Origin: Pohlia nutans
Taxonomy: Eukaryota > Streptophyta > Bryopsida > Bryales > Mniaceae
Length of the DNA: 64,000 nucleotides
Assembly (NCBI GenBank): GCA_022496805.1
Contig: CM040093.1
Coordinates: 3,474,501-3,538,500, forward strand
Direction: 5' to 3'
This document shows, piece by piece, positions 49,484 to 61,012 of the stretch; the first letter of the stretch is position 1; the number at the start of each line of letters is the position of its first letter. Under the pieces are notes generated by a model, which did no database searches, was not told the origin of the DNA, and saw nothing but the letters and a program-made list of their open reading frames with translations. Made by a program: the position numbers and the translations under genes.

Positions 49484-50563
49484 TAAGAGCATTGCCACCC
49501 ATGTCTTCAAGCGATGGCTGTTGCAGGGCGGATTGCGGGGCTAGCTTCAAGAGCTTTCCACTGTTGACATTGCTGGAACTGGGAGCTTTGATGCCTCACT
49601 AAAAGCATCCATTTTCACAAACCTATTCAGTAGAGTTAACCGAAAACAGAATACAAGTTCTGACCCCCAAAAATCCAGGAAGTGAGAGTCTGTGCTGTCC
49701 TGTAGTGTAGCCGAAATCAAAGTAAAAGGGGAAGAAGATACCCTCTATCTATAATTTTAGACACGAGCTCCAAGGTGTCAGAGCCAACTAATCAATGGAG
49801 TCACCTAATTATATCTCAAGTGGATGTGGGCCATGGCCTCCAAGCCTTGGCTCTCTTTGAACTCACCTTCATCTCAGTTTTGCCTCCTTTGTGACGGCAA
49901 AACTAGTTCACACTCCTTTCTATTTTGAATTCTTTGGAAACCATGCCAGTTTGCTTGGCTGCCTTAGATATGGGTCAAACTCACCTCACCTAACATGTAT
50001 TTTCTCTTCTTTTCGGTTAACTCTAGTATCTAGTGAACTTCTCCCCGCGCCCATTTTGCACATTGAGGACTTATAATAGCTTGTCGGGATCCATTCCACT
50101 AGAGAGAGGATTACCAAACTCCTGATTTAGCCGAGAATGACCTCATTCATCATTTGTAGGATGTGCGTGGTTTGCGAGCCTGAGAAGGGCTTGACAGTGG
50201 GGGGAGTAGTGATTTTTTTTAGGCTTCTAAAAGCCAGAAAGCACCAAAAATAATTGACATGCACCAAGCCTAAAGAAAAATGGACGAAGGCTCCAGATTG
50301 TTCCAATTTTTAAAAGATTTAGATGAAATCGTGAATTTAAAATGAAACTTGTTGAAATATGTGGATGAAAAGATAATTCTATCCAAAATATAGATGAATG
50401 TTAAAATATTTGATTATTTGTCGCCACTTTAGTACTTCTCCAAAAACCAAAAAAAATCCCTGGTGGGGAAGGTTGCCAAGCCAAGGCCACTATTCGCTGA
50501 TTCAGCCCCGCAATGGGCTGATTGCAAGCCATTTGTGCCTAGTAACGGTGGCGATGCTCTAAA
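49484..50563. mobile_element. TIR element with GAGCAT(T/C)GCCACC ends
   Basis: TAAGAGCATTGCCACC at 49484 and GGTGGCGATGCTCTAAA at about 50547-50563 are inverted. The match resumes inward at GGATTGCGGGGCT/AGCCCCGCAATGGG. The total is about 1.08 kb and contains a family N copy. Ends of this kind are common in plant PIF/Harbinger or hAT MITEs. No transposase seen. Confidence 0.65.
50208..50462 (-). mobile_element. Repeat family N, copy 3
   Basis: Inverse-orientation match to 9023-9290 along its length. It is nested within 49484-50563. Confidence 0.75.
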
Positions 50564-51627
50564 CTGTTAAATTTTGGTCCAGTGGTGGAAATTTCAGTCT
50601 TTCTGATCAGATTGGGTTTCAATCATGGACTAGATAACTCGTTAAGAGCCAGAGGATCTAAGACTGTTACCAGACACAAACAGATGGTTGCATGCAAATG
50701 TAGGTGTTGAGATCTCACTTTTTGACCAATACAAGGGTTACAAGTACAGCTCTCCATGCATGCAATTAGTGTAGGGGAGGAATTGGTGGTGTCAACTTAT
50801 AATATGGATTTGAAATATCTCCAATATCACATTCGGGACAGAATCTATTTGCTATTGTGATTGGACACTTTCCACATGCCAAGTTCTGAATTCACGTGCA
50901 TTATTTACCAAAAAGGCGATATAAAAGAGTTCTAAGCACATCTTCACAATGAAAATTTTAAGCTCACAGTAATTGCACTCAAATATGTATCCAAGATTTG
51001 AGAAATTGACCCACCTCTCCTACTTGGAGAATCAGAAAGTGACACCTCTCCTACTTGGTAAACCAGAAAGTGACACCTACATTTTTTTGCATTAAGGACA
51101 CCTATTTACAATCAAGTTGAACCCTCTCTAATGACACTGCAATTGCTCATCCCGTATACACCGACAGTATCCTCACAATTGGACAACTTCCACATGTCAA
51201 TGACAGTATCCTCACAACTGGACAACTTCCACATGTCAAGTTGTAAACATGCATGAGTGCGAATTGAGCCCCATCTATCCGCCCGAGCACTATCAATAAA
51301 GAGGGTTGAGTGGTACACTTATGTTATAAACAAAATTCAGACATAGTTACACACCAATAATTGACACAATGTGTTTCAGTCAAAGATTTCAGCACCTTTG
51401 AGAGTGCAATTCAAGTGGACACAGGCAGACACGTTTTGTTGCGCAAGAATGGAATACAATACAAAAAGCACGTCAAAATTTTGAGAGAAAGAGAACCTAT
51501 GAAACAGGAGACTTAGGTCAAGTGAAGCATGCCAAAGGAAACAGCTGACTGAATGTACTAAAAAATTCACAGAATGGAGCTGGCCGCTGCACTTCATTCA
51601 CTATCTCCACACTCTTCATGAATCTCT
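50564..51627. other. Intergenic downstream of CURT1
   Basis: 50858-50945 matches 15455-15555 (GTGATTGGACACTTTCCACA, then TGCCAAGTTCTGAA), a dispersed repeat of unknown type. 51165-51240 has two tandem copies of a 36-bp unit with GACAGTATCCTCACAA. Short paired TGACACCTCTCCTACTTGG units lie at 51010-51060. The right end probably includes the CURT1 3' untranslated region. Confidence 0.5.
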
Positions 51628-53479
51628 CTACTTGGTCTCTGATTCCACAGCCCCGGTGATCTTTCCCTTGAGTTCCTCAATGTCTTCCACGAGCTCCTTG
51701 CGGCTGGACTTGAACAGCAGGTAGCGGTACACGAACCATCCCGTGTAGCCCAGCCCGATGAGCTCCATCAGCTTCGGCAGCAATGGCACGCTGTTGATGG
51801 CCCCTACAATGGTGGATGACAGCCACAGCGCTACCAGAGCACCTCCGGCGTAGATCCCCACGGTGGTCTTGTTCTCAGTGGCCTCCCACTGCCATCACAA
51901 AAACACATGTAAATAAAGATTTTGTTTTAACAGACATAATCTGATGCATTCTGAAGAAACTAATTCCACAAGCATGATCTGTAACCACATATTTCAGTTC
52001 ATAAAAAAGCTTTGATTTTAACAGAGATAAATCCATTCTGAAGAAAATAACGCTCTGTAATCACATATGTCAGAACTTTCATAAATAAAGCTTTTGTTTT
52101 AACTAACATGAGATGCATTCTGAAACAGATATGTGCACAGGCATGCTCTGTAGCAGACACCAGCCCAAAGGTAGTTGAAAAAGCCTATGTGGGAGTACAC
52201 TCAAACCATTTCAATCTGGTTTCCAACTTCTTTACAATGGCGAAAATTTGAATGTGAGCAGGGTGTCATTTTAGATGAGATTATAAGAAAGAGGTCTAAA
52301 TGTAAAGCAGAAAAGTCAATAAGAAATTCACTGCATAATGATTAGATGTAAGGTAAGTAGAGGTTAGGGAATTACCTTGGCCTTGAGGTCTTCGACGAAT
52401 TCTTGGAGTTGGGCAGAGCCGTCCGTGGTGCTTTCATCGGACACAGCTCGGATGGGCACAGGGTTCAGCCTCATGCTCTCTGCATTTGCAACAAAAATAT
52501 ATGTTATTACATCGATGACATTACATCACACTATGTAAAATTCTACTTATCAACTGCTATACACACCGCAGACTAGGTGACGTGAAAGGAGTGCCTTATT
52601 TTGAGAATTAACATGCCACGCCATGGATGCTATTTCCATAACACAACTGTTCTTTCACGGGTCACTCAAAACGAGGACACTGTAGCGTCAAATAAGGACA
52701 GATGTTCTCCATAGTCAGCATACCTACATTACATCACGCTTTGTCAAACTCTATTTATAATTTCTATCCACAGAGTACACATCCCAGAGTACACTAGATA
52801 ACGTGAAAGTAGAGCTTTCAAATTCAATAACTAAGCTGTACTTTCACCTTACCACAAGGGTTGGATCTGGTTCAATAAAAAAAAAAAGGGACAAGATTGT
52901 GTGTTCTCTATATCTAATGCATGTTTTCCAGCTTTACAGAAATGAGTTGTAGATGCTTGACACGAATTCAACAACCAAACAATAGAAGTAGCAGCAATCT
53001 GCCATAGCCATTGAATTAAGCTCTAGACGGCAACAACTATCAAACAGTATGGGCACGGAAGAAGGACAAGATTGTGTGTTCCCTATATCCAATGCATGTT
53101 TTCCGCCTTTACAGATATGAGGTTATGGATGCTCGACATTAATTCAAGAGCTAACAACCAAACAACAGAAGTAGTAGCCATAGCCACTGAATTTAATGGC
53201 CATAGCCATTGAATTAAGCTCTAGGCGGCAACAAAAATCAGACAGAATGGGACAAAACCTAGAAACGTGCAATGCCATTTCACAAACGGAATTGATTTTC
53301 CAGCATTGTAACGCACCTGCTCTACGGGAGCTGAGCACGACCTGGTTGCCATGGATGAGGCTCCGGCGGAGCGCCAACGACCGAGCGGCGGACGACCGGG
53401 GGGTGGTGGACGACGAGCCTACAACCGCAGCGGCAGCAGTGGCCACAGACGAGCTCGTCAAAGCGGCAACGCACGCCAT
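51628..53479 (-). CDS. CURT1: CURVATURE THYLAKOID 1 (CURT1) family protein
   Basis: Three exons, 53479-53317, 52479-52376 and 51888-51628, in consistent phase, give 175 residues, the usual CURT1 size. CURT1 proteins oligomerise at grana margins and bend thylakoid membranes. The N-terminus MACVAALTSSSVATAAAA continues Ser/Ala/Arg rich to about residue 60, a chloroplast transit peptide. The mature part has an amphipathic acidic segment (LQEFVEDLKAKWEATEN), two membrane helices (VGIYAGGALVALWLSSTIVG and LLPKLMELIGLGYTGWFVY), then the hallmark RYLLFKSSRKELVEDIEELK amphipathic C-terminal helix. The MACV start is chosen because the upstream in-frame region lacks transit-peptide character. Both introns contain tandem duplications, and a 420-bp hairpin repeat starts about 230 bp upstream. 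Confidence 0.95.
51905..52155. repeat. Tandem triplication in CURT1 intron 2
   Basis: About three copies of an 80-100 bp unit. Each has TAAAGATTTTGTTTTAACA or a near variant, then GATGCATTCTGAA, then CTCTGTAA or CTGTAACCACATAT. Confidence 0.75.
52888..53250. repeat. Tandem duplication in CURT1 intron 1
   Basis: Two copies with a period of about 175 bp. GGACAAGATTGTGTGTTC, AATGCATGTTTTCC and CCATTGAATTAAGCTCTAG recur in order. Confidence 0.85.
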
Positions 53480-53711
53480 GGCTGAAGCTGTAGCTGATCG
53501 ATCACGGGGAAGGAAACGAGGAATACAGAGAGCTCGGAGATTGCTGATACTTGGAATGGCGATGGCGGAATGCGAGAAGGTAAGGCGACCACCACGGGGA
53601 GCCTGGAAAGGCGAGGCGTGAAAGGGAAATCTGGCTATGGCTGATTCTAGCCAACCGTCAGCCGTCTGCTCTTGGATAAGGTTTCCGCAGACCACCCGAG
53701 TCTCATTCTAT

Positions 53712-54131
53712 GGTACTAAGGACCATGGATTCATGTTATTAAAAATGACAAATTGGATTGATTGTATTGTGAAAAATGTAATTTAGATGAGACTAAATTT
53801 TATATCATCGGAATCAGTGAAGAACATTGCATGTGTTCGTGAAACAACAAAGAAATTTGAACAAAAAGAAGTCCATATAGGATCTACTCAAAAGTGCTAA
53901 AAAAAACATGAAGCCCAAATTGGGCTTCATGTTTTTTTTCGACAGTTTTGAGTAAGTCTTATGTGAACTTCTTTTTTGTTCAAATTTCTTTGTTGTTTCA
54001 CTAACACATGCAATATTCTTCACTCATTCCGATGATATAAAATTTGGTCTCATCTGAATTACATTTTTCACAATACAATCAATCCAATTTGTCATTTTAA
54101 AACGATGAATCCTTGGTTAAATGGGTGTTAA
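53712..54131. mobile_element. Near-perfect 420-bp palindrome made of two family B MITEs
   Basis: Two family B copies head to head around the centre CATGAAGCCC-A-ATTGGG at about 53919. The arms (about 53712-53918 and 53920-54131) pair almost throughout, for example GACAAATTGGATTGATTGTA with its exact inverse. The right border is TTAA 54128-54131. The left border is decayed (ACTAAGGACCATGG). A transcript would fold into a hairpin of about 200 bp with essentially no loop. Confidence 0.9.
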
Positions 54132-55164
54132 CTGCCCTCAGCAATCTTAGATGTTTTACCTTCTCCCATCATTCCCATTGAAGGTGTGAGTGTTGGTTTT
54201 CCAAAAATAAATATAAAAGTTGGAAATGAAATCTAAGAACTCATCTCGAAAACAAAAGTTTGGAAAAACTGCATATAGCTACAAAAGAGAAAATTTGAGT
54301 CAAAATAATTTATATAAGAACGATGGAGCAAAGTGTCACACTTTTTATTGATTGGAATACGTAAAACATTTACACGGCACAAATAATAACTCAATTTTGA
54401 CACGCAAAATGGTAACCTTGCAATGGTCCTAAATTATAGGTGTTTGGTTTAGAAAAAAATCCAATAGAACAATAGAGTTTTTGTTTTTTAAGCATTTCCT
54501 CGTATATAATAAATAGCATTCTTTAAATCTAATTGAAAACACCCTAATTTCATAATTTGGACCCTTGCCAAATTTTAGTTAAATTTTAGGTCAATTGACT
54601 AATCATGGAATGTCACTTAATCTCAAATATATTATTTTTGGTTTAGAATCACTATAGAAGGAGGGTCACATATTATTTCTCCTCAAGATAGAAATAGGAT
54701 CGAGATGCAATGTCAAGCTTGCTTAAACACAGTATGATAGAATTCGATTTAAGATTATTCTTGAATTGTTTTGAATGCTTGTTTTGTGAATATCAATAGA
54801 CATTGAGCATTTCAAAATCAAGTGTCCATAGCAACATCATTAATTACAAGAATTGAAAACAAGGTGAAGGGGGTTATTCCACTCTTCATATCCGAATAGG
54901 CACGTCTTCAAAAAAGGAAAGAGTTACAAAACTCCTCACTAATGCTAACCTCCGTTGCTTAAATCTTTTCATGTCCTATTACACCGGTTCATTTGCATTT
55001 GCAATGCCGCACTTTCTCCAGCATAGACACTATGTTGTAGTTCTAAACCTTGAATGTGAGTGGGAAGGATGAGAAGATGAACTAGACATTGAGAAAAACA
55101 AAGACATGTTTGCAAACTTGGTGCTCTGTTTAACATTCTCACTTTTGCAAATTTCATTCCGAAT
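54132..55164. other. Intergenic, no gene seen
   Basis: AT-rich, with no exon or terminal repeat recognised. Confidence 0.4.
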
Positions 55165-55380
55165 TTAACCTCTAAAAGATCAAAAGCTCAAATTGGACCT
55201 CATCATTTTAACACTTTTGAGTAAGTCATATCAAGACTTTCTTTTGTCTAGTTTTGTTTATTTTGTGACCAATACATGTGATGCTCTTCATTAATTCTAG
55301 TGATATAAAAGTAGGCCCCATCTCGATTATACTTTTAAGAAATGATCACCCAAATTGGTCATTGGTCCTTCATAGGTTTT
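55165..55380 (+). mobile_element. TTAA MITE family B, copy 5
   Basis: TTAA 55165-55168 followed by CCTCTAAAAGATCAAAAGC. The interior is family B (CAATACATGTGATGCTCTTC, GATATAAAAGTAGGCCCCAT). The right end is decayed near ATTGGTCCTTCATAGG. Confidence 0.75.
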
Positions 55381-55974
55381 AGAAACAGATAAGCTTGAAA
55401 AATTATAAATTTTTCACTTGGAAACTTATCCCTTGTTTCAACAAGAGCTTAAATGAGCTTGTTGTCACCCATAGACTTCAAAGGTAGTGAGAATTTTAAA
55501 ACTAATCTTACTCACATCAACACCATATAGCTTATATGTCATGTGGGTTGAAATGATTGAACCTCATAAACGTTAAAATGGTTGATTGCAATGAAATTGA
55601 CACAGTTTCAATCAAATCTATATTAATCCTAGTTTTTAAATCTAGAAAGTTTTATGTGCCTGGACAATTAAGAGTCGAGACACTTGAATGTCATAATTTT
55701 GGCACTATGAAACATGCCATTGGAACAAATATGACCATGACTGTAATTGTTCTTCCGTTCATAGTTTTCTTTTCATTTAGTGTTTTTTTTGGTTTTAAGG
55801 CTCACAGCTCTTCATACGTGGTACTTTTTAGAGAGGAGCTTAGGGAAGAAAAAAAAAAAAACATTGCTTTCACTGGTTGGAAAAATCAACAAGGGCAATT
55901 GAAGGAGGGTATTGTTGGACTTTGGTACTCATACAATGTTTTGATGACAGGTTTTTTTTAAGTGAACCTGAAAA
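55381..55974. other. Upstream region of the Dpy-30-motif gene
   Basis: Contains CACTTGAATGTCATAATTTT then GGCACTATGAAACATGCCATT, a diverged match to the GAPDH promoter repeat at 6060-6115. A 134-codon open frame (55557-55961) covers this and ends 13 bp before the gene start. It shows no recognisable domain and is treated as untranslated leader or chance. Confidence 0.4.
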
Positions 55975-58900
55975 ATGGCTGAGACTGAGGTGGAGGCTGC
56001 ACCACCTGCTCCCACAGAAATCCGAATACAAGAGTACCCGGAGTTTTGCATCCCAGTGGTTGACTGTCCTCCCTGTACCTCTCTAATATCACATCCTGTA
56101 GTTCAAAATTCACTTTGTATTCTCACTATCACACTCTATTATGTCACAGAAAATTGCATCAGTAAGTGGTGTGAAAAGGGTTCTAGACCACCTTCCTCAC
56201 TTATGTAATCTCATGTCACTTTTATGTGCAACACTTTTATTGCCACAATGTTATAGAACTTTGCAATTGACCTAATAATAAGTTACTTCAAATCTCAATC
56301 AATTCTAGAATGCTTTTTGATGTCATTAATCTCTAAAAGACCAAGAAACCCAAATTGGGCCTTTAGTAGTTTTGAGTAGGTCCTATGTGGACTTCTTTTT
56401 GTTCAAATTTATTTGTTGCTTGACCAACACATGCAATGTTCTTCACTGATGATTCCAGTGATATAAAATTTGGTAACATTTGAATTATACTTTTCACAAT
56501 CTGATCAATTGAATTTGTCATTTTAAACTATGAATCCTTGGTTAGCTTCTAGAATATGATTGATTCACCAAAATAATAGTTCAATAATAATAAGGCCCAC
56601 ACTAAAGAGAAGAAAGAGTGTTATGATTTTATCATTAACCCCTAAACGTCCCAACGTTCAGCAAGTGGATCGTGAACACATTCAAAGCCTTGTATCTTTC
56701 TCATACAATCTCGGATGACTTTCATCCAAGTTTCCTTTGCAAGCCTATTAAATTCTCTATCAATTAAAGTAAAATCTCTTGTGATGGGGAGATGTTGATA
56801 ATATTAGAGAGGCTTCCAAATGCAAGTATGTCAAATTTTTTGGGTAGATTTTATGCTTGCCATGGTCCTCTCATGTACATCTGAGTCATGCTAATAACTA
56901 TTTCTGAGGTTAGCATCTACCTTTGTTCAAAGGATCAAGACATTCTGGTGTCAATATTCTCTATTTACGACAGGCTGTGGAAAATGATTTAATTATTTTG
57001 GTGCCACCTAGATTACTTATTTTGTCAATTACAACCAACGCGTATTTGACACTTGGCAAATAAATTTTGTCAACCTAAAAAAGATTTATTTTTTTACAGT
57101 CCAACCTCCATGGGACGAGTGGCCAGCATGGCCGCCTCCGCCGGATTGGAAGTATGCAGAACCCATTGATGCTCTACATGAAGCTTGTCAACCGCATAAG
57201 CTGCCACCTGATGTGGACATGAGCTACGGTCCGTTCCTGCCATGGACTGTCAAGGTATGCCCATCTTTTTCTTTCCATGTAAACACTGTTGAATTGTCCA
57301 CGACATAATTACCGTAGTACCATAGATCGCCAAAAATAATTTAAAAAATAAAAAAACGTAAAAAATCGGAAATTATGAGGACAAAAAACGAAAATAGAAT
57401 CAACTATTTTTAGCTGTATTTTGCTATTTTGGGCCATTTTGGGTCATTTCTAATCATTTTTTGTTCTAAAACGAAAATCAAGAAATTCATTATTTGAGGA
57501 ACGAATTTTACTTTTCAGAAACTATTAAATATTCGTTCAGGGGGTGACGACCTAGCTATGGTACTACGGTAGTGCAAATCACCTCTTGAAGGCCAGGCCA
57601 AAATGACGTTCAACTACAGATGCTTGAAAAAAAAACACAAGCTACAGTTTTTCCTTCTTTTGTTTAACCCTTTGACGCACATGCGTCCATATAATGAACG
57701 ACAAACAGATTGCAACCTTTCTCTTGATTACATCGTGTATAGTTTTTCATCCATCCAAATTTCTCTTGGTTCTTGTGCTAGTTGACTATAATTTGTACAG
57801 TATGGATCTTCAAAATAAGATATTATGATGTTTTGAAAAACAACATAATTGGTTTATGTCAAGTTTCATTTTTAGTTCAAAAAGTGGGACTTTAAACATG
57901 ATTTTCCAAAATAAGTAGAATCAAATAATGGAAACCATACCATCTCGTAGTGCATGTTATTCCAATTTCATTACAATATTTTCTAATTTTTTGTGTTAAT
58001 TTTGGATTTTTAATTGAATTTCACTAGAAAATCTTGCAAAATTAATTAAAAAATATTACTAAAAAAAATATGATGAATCCAACTGTACAGATGTGATCTT
58101 CACATTGACATTTACAACTTTGCTTTGAACATCAACTTCATTTTTGTTTTTCATCAAACATTTTATAACAAATCTTTGAAAACAGTGTTGAATCGGGTTG
58201 AGAATAGCGATGTTGGATTTTGAAAACAATTGCTGATTTATTTCATTTCCCTTGCAGCCCCCACCCAAGCCCAAATCGCCCACCGCCGATTTGCCTGTGC
58301 GAGAGTATCTGGTACTGTACAAAAAAATTCCACGCCAACACTTTTTGAATCCTCTAATGAAATTGTTTGAGTCAGGTGGTTTATGGCATGAGACCGGTGG
58401 ATCTGCATAACAGGCCGTTCTGGTTAAATTGTACACAATTTGCAACAGTTGCTTGAGGTTATTGTGGTTCACTTCATTATTTGATTATTATAGCATTATA
58501 TATGAGAATCAATTCTATCACTAGTAGGATTTTGGTCCTTTATAATTGGTCCTTTGTGTCTTAAATGGTCCTGTGTGACTCAATTTTTTTTTTTAAAGTC
58601 GTTTTGGACCATATAAGTAACAAAGGACCAGCTATAAAGGACCAAGATCCTACCAGTGTATTCTGGAGGTTCAAAAGATATGAAACCACACAACACTAGT
58701 AGAAACGCTGGTTGTGTAGATCAGAGAAGCATGCCCAAAAAGACCCACAACTGGTCTAGTTCGTCATGTGAGGTCTTCTCTTTAGTCTATGCAGTTAGGA
58801 TTTCTACTAGTGTAATGAACTAGGTAACTCAAACGTGGAGCTTGGTTACGGAAGAACTCATCTTTTTGAATGGCTCTAGACTACAAATTCTCACAATTGT

Positions 58901-60133
58901 TTTGTTGCAAAATTTGAACATTAGAACAATGATTCCTTTGAACCTACACTTCATTGATAACTTCTTGATGAAAATTAGTGTTCACCTCTAGGGACAAGAA
59001 ATTGATTGATGATCGAGAAAATGTGGTTCTATCTCCTTTTTCTAGGCTCTTTTTCCACATTTGTAAGAGTCATTAAAGTTTGAAATATTGCATTCTCCAA
59101 GCCACTAAGCCATTCCGAGACCTAAATGTAAATAAAGTTAAACATTCTCCATATGTGATGTTGTAAATGTTGGGATTCAATGTACAGATGGCTGAAAAGG
59201 TCTACGACCTTTGTCTTGAAGCTATGAAGCTTGTTGCGATTGAAAGGTGCGTACCATGATACAACTGCCTTCCCATGGGAAATTTTAACATTGTTACACT
59301 AACAAATTTTAACTAAAGTTTTCCTATCACTTTATTCTATCACTTTTAACTCACATTCAGTACATGAGAGACACGATTTCAACTATGACAATTAATAGAA
59401 TGGACACTAATGCAAACAATGTTTTAGTAATGGTTAGCAAAAACTTGAAATTCTATAGTCTAATGGAAGTTCCAAAATCAAAGAAGTTTTGATATGTCAC
59501 TCTTTTCAAGAAGTCCCTCAATCTCATAACATTTTTTACCGAAAGTTGTCAAACTTTGAATGCCCTTATTCACATAACACTCTTTACTTAAAGTTTTCAA
59601 ATTTTAAATGGGAGCCAACTTGGATTCTTGAAGATGATAGGTTTTATATAAGAGGGTATTGAAAATTAAATTAAATTAAAGGATCAAAATAGGCCTAACT
59701 TTTGAATGCATATGTCAAATGGGTTATAGAAATATTAATGCATTTGTACTACGGAGGTAAATTATAAAAGATCTTGAGTCAAAAGAATGGAGTATTATGC
59801 ACTGAAAATTTATAAATGTGTTCAAAACTTACTCCATAAGTCAATAAGGTCTACATAGTTGAGCAATTCCAAACACATGCTTCATTCATGCAATTACCCT
59901 TCTTTTTTTCAAAACTCATGAGTTGATTTGTGATTATTAGACCTGAGAGACCGGTAAAATTCGTGGCCTTGTACATACGAGAGAAGAATCCATTAGCTTG
60001 CAAAGTAAAATGTAGACGGCATTGCCATCTTGGAGAAACATACCATTGCAAAAACCTTCCACCTCCACCGCCCCCTCCTCCCAAACCACCCAAAGAAGAG
60101 GAGAAAGAGGAAGGAGAAGAAGCTGAGGCGTGA
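55975..60133 (+). CDS. Proline-rich protein with Dpy-30 dimerisation motif (candidate flagellar/sperm protein)
   Basis: Five exons, 55975-56074, 57100-57254, 58258-58311, 59188-59246 and 59941-60133, with GT/AG borders and matching phases, give 186 residues. Order: acidic start MAETEVEAAPPAPTEIRIQE; Trp/Pro-rich stretch PPWDEWPAWPPPPDWKY; linker PPPKPKSPTADLPVREYL; Dpy-30-like helix pair at about 100-141 (YLMAEKVYDLCLEAMKLVAI, then RPERPVKFVALYIREKNP); a Cys/His patch (CKVKCRRHCHLGETYHC); and a tail of eight prolines followed by an acidic run. The RPxxPxxFxAxYixxxNP pattern is the core of the Dpy-30 motif, which docks on amphipathic helices in COMPASS complexes and in axonemal radial-spoke proteins. 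The low-complexity flanks favour an axonemal role over COMPASS Dpy30; this is inference. All four introns (about 0.7-1.0 kb) are long, and introns 1-3 contain transposons. Confidence 0.75.
56336..56545 (+). mobile_element. TTAA MITE family B, copy 6 (intron 1 of Dpy-30-motif gene)
   Basis: TTAA 56336-56339 then TCTCTAAAAGACCAAGAAAC. The interior is family B. The right end is truncated after GAATCCTTGGTTAG. Confidence 0.78.
56635..56945 (+). mobile_element. TTAA MITE family F, copy 2 (intron 1 of Dpy-30-motif gene)
   Basis: TTAA 56635-56638 then CCCCTAAACGTCCCAACGTT. Matches 47793-48127 over most of its length (AAAGCCTTGTATCTTTCTCA, GGGGAGATGTTGATAATATT). The right terminus is missing. Confidence 0.82.
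57310..57571 (+). mobile_element. MITE family C, full copy (intron 2 of Dpy-30-motif gene)
   Basis: 262 bp with perfect 16-bp inverted ends TACCGTAGTACCATAG and CTATGGTACTACGGTA. The outer TA may be the target duplication. Matches 9989-10259. Confidence 0.88.
57664..58199 (+). mobile_element. TTAA MITE family A, right end missing (intron 2 of Dpy-30-motif gene)
   Basis: Starts at TTAA 57664-57667 (CCCTTTGACGCACATGCGTC) and follows family A to GTGTTGAATCGGG, where the right terminus should be. The last 10 bp or so are lost. It ends about 58 bp before the next exon. Confidence 0.87.
58519..58658 (+). mobile_element. Hairpin MITE with CACTA ends and TAT duplication (intron 3)
   Basis: 140 bp. 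CACTAGTAGGATTTTGGTCC on the left and GGACCAAGATCCTACCAGTG on the right are inverted, and the interior is also largely self-complementary (TTTATAATTGGTCCTTTG with CAAAGGACCAGCTATAAA). TAT flanks both sides (58516-58518, 58659-58661), the 3-bp duplication expected for CACTA. Confidence 0.87.
58693..58812 (+). mobile_element. Second small CACTA-type MITE (intron 3)
   Basis: 120 bp with inverted ends CACTAGTAGAAA and TTTCTACTAGTG. Flanks CAA and TAA differ at one base. The interior differs from the neighbouring hairpin. Confidence 0.78.
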
Positions 60134-61012
60134 GGAAAATCATTTCACTTGATCTTTTAAGGTTTTGTGGTTTAGGGTCTAGGGTTTAGGGTTTTGGAAT
60201 AACACTTGAATGCAACAAAAGTTATTCTGTCATGCCGAAGTCCGGCACGACAATTCCAACAACAAAATTGTTGTGGAGAGCATACACGCACGATCTGTAT
60301 GATATAATATATTGGTGCAACAATGGTTATTGATAGTAATTTTGGAAAGTTATGATCCATTTATCACATGGGTCTATCACAATTAGTACAACAAAGTGAT
60401 ACTTCAGCAACTATATGTAAATCTAAAATTGCCTCCTTTTGCACACGGATCAAAAAGGGTGTTGAATTTCATTGTTCCTAATATTGCTCATAATTGATTT
60501 TAATGAACAGTCGTAGGAACGTGGGAGTTTTACTACCAATTCCTATTACTGCTCTTAATTGATTTTGATGAGCAGTCACTAGTGCATGAGCAGTCATAAG
60601 AACACCCACCCTCTAACAAATTGAACATGCATGTGTTTCTGAACTTTGGACAACTAATTACACGCAAAATGCAACTTAGAAAACCACATGGAAGTATGCA
60701 AACTTTTCTTGCATGAAATAAGGTCCCATTTTCCATGGGTTGAAAAGTCACCCATTTACACTGCAAGTGTCATCCAAACACCTCACTTGTAAGAAACGAG
60801 ATACTTCTAAGTTCTACCATATTAAAAGATGCATCTATGAGATGTATTACTCAGGATTCAAGGATAGTATAGCTTCATGATTGAGACCCTAATACTTCGA
60901 ACTTCAACACTTTGTAACAATATCCAAATAATACATATTTTAGTGCGTTGGAATCCTACAACAAAAATTTCCATTCTAATAATGAAAAAGAGCTGAAACG
61001 GGGTTCCCTACC
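60134..61012. other. Intergenic between convergent genes
   Basis: Begins with a duplicated GGTCTAGGGTTTAGGGTTTT (telomere-like words, 60176-60195) that probably lies in the 3' region of the Dpy-30-motif gene. The rest shows no gene. Confidence 0.4.

Noticed and set aside
55557..55961. 134-codon open frame just before the Dpy-30-motif gene
   Set aside because: No domain, low-complexity phenylalanine-rich middle, and part of it is a dispersed repeat. It ends just before a better supported start codon.
58059..58472. 137-codon minus-strand open frame
   Set aside because: Runs antisense across a MITE end and a supported exon of the Dpy-30-motif gene. No domain.
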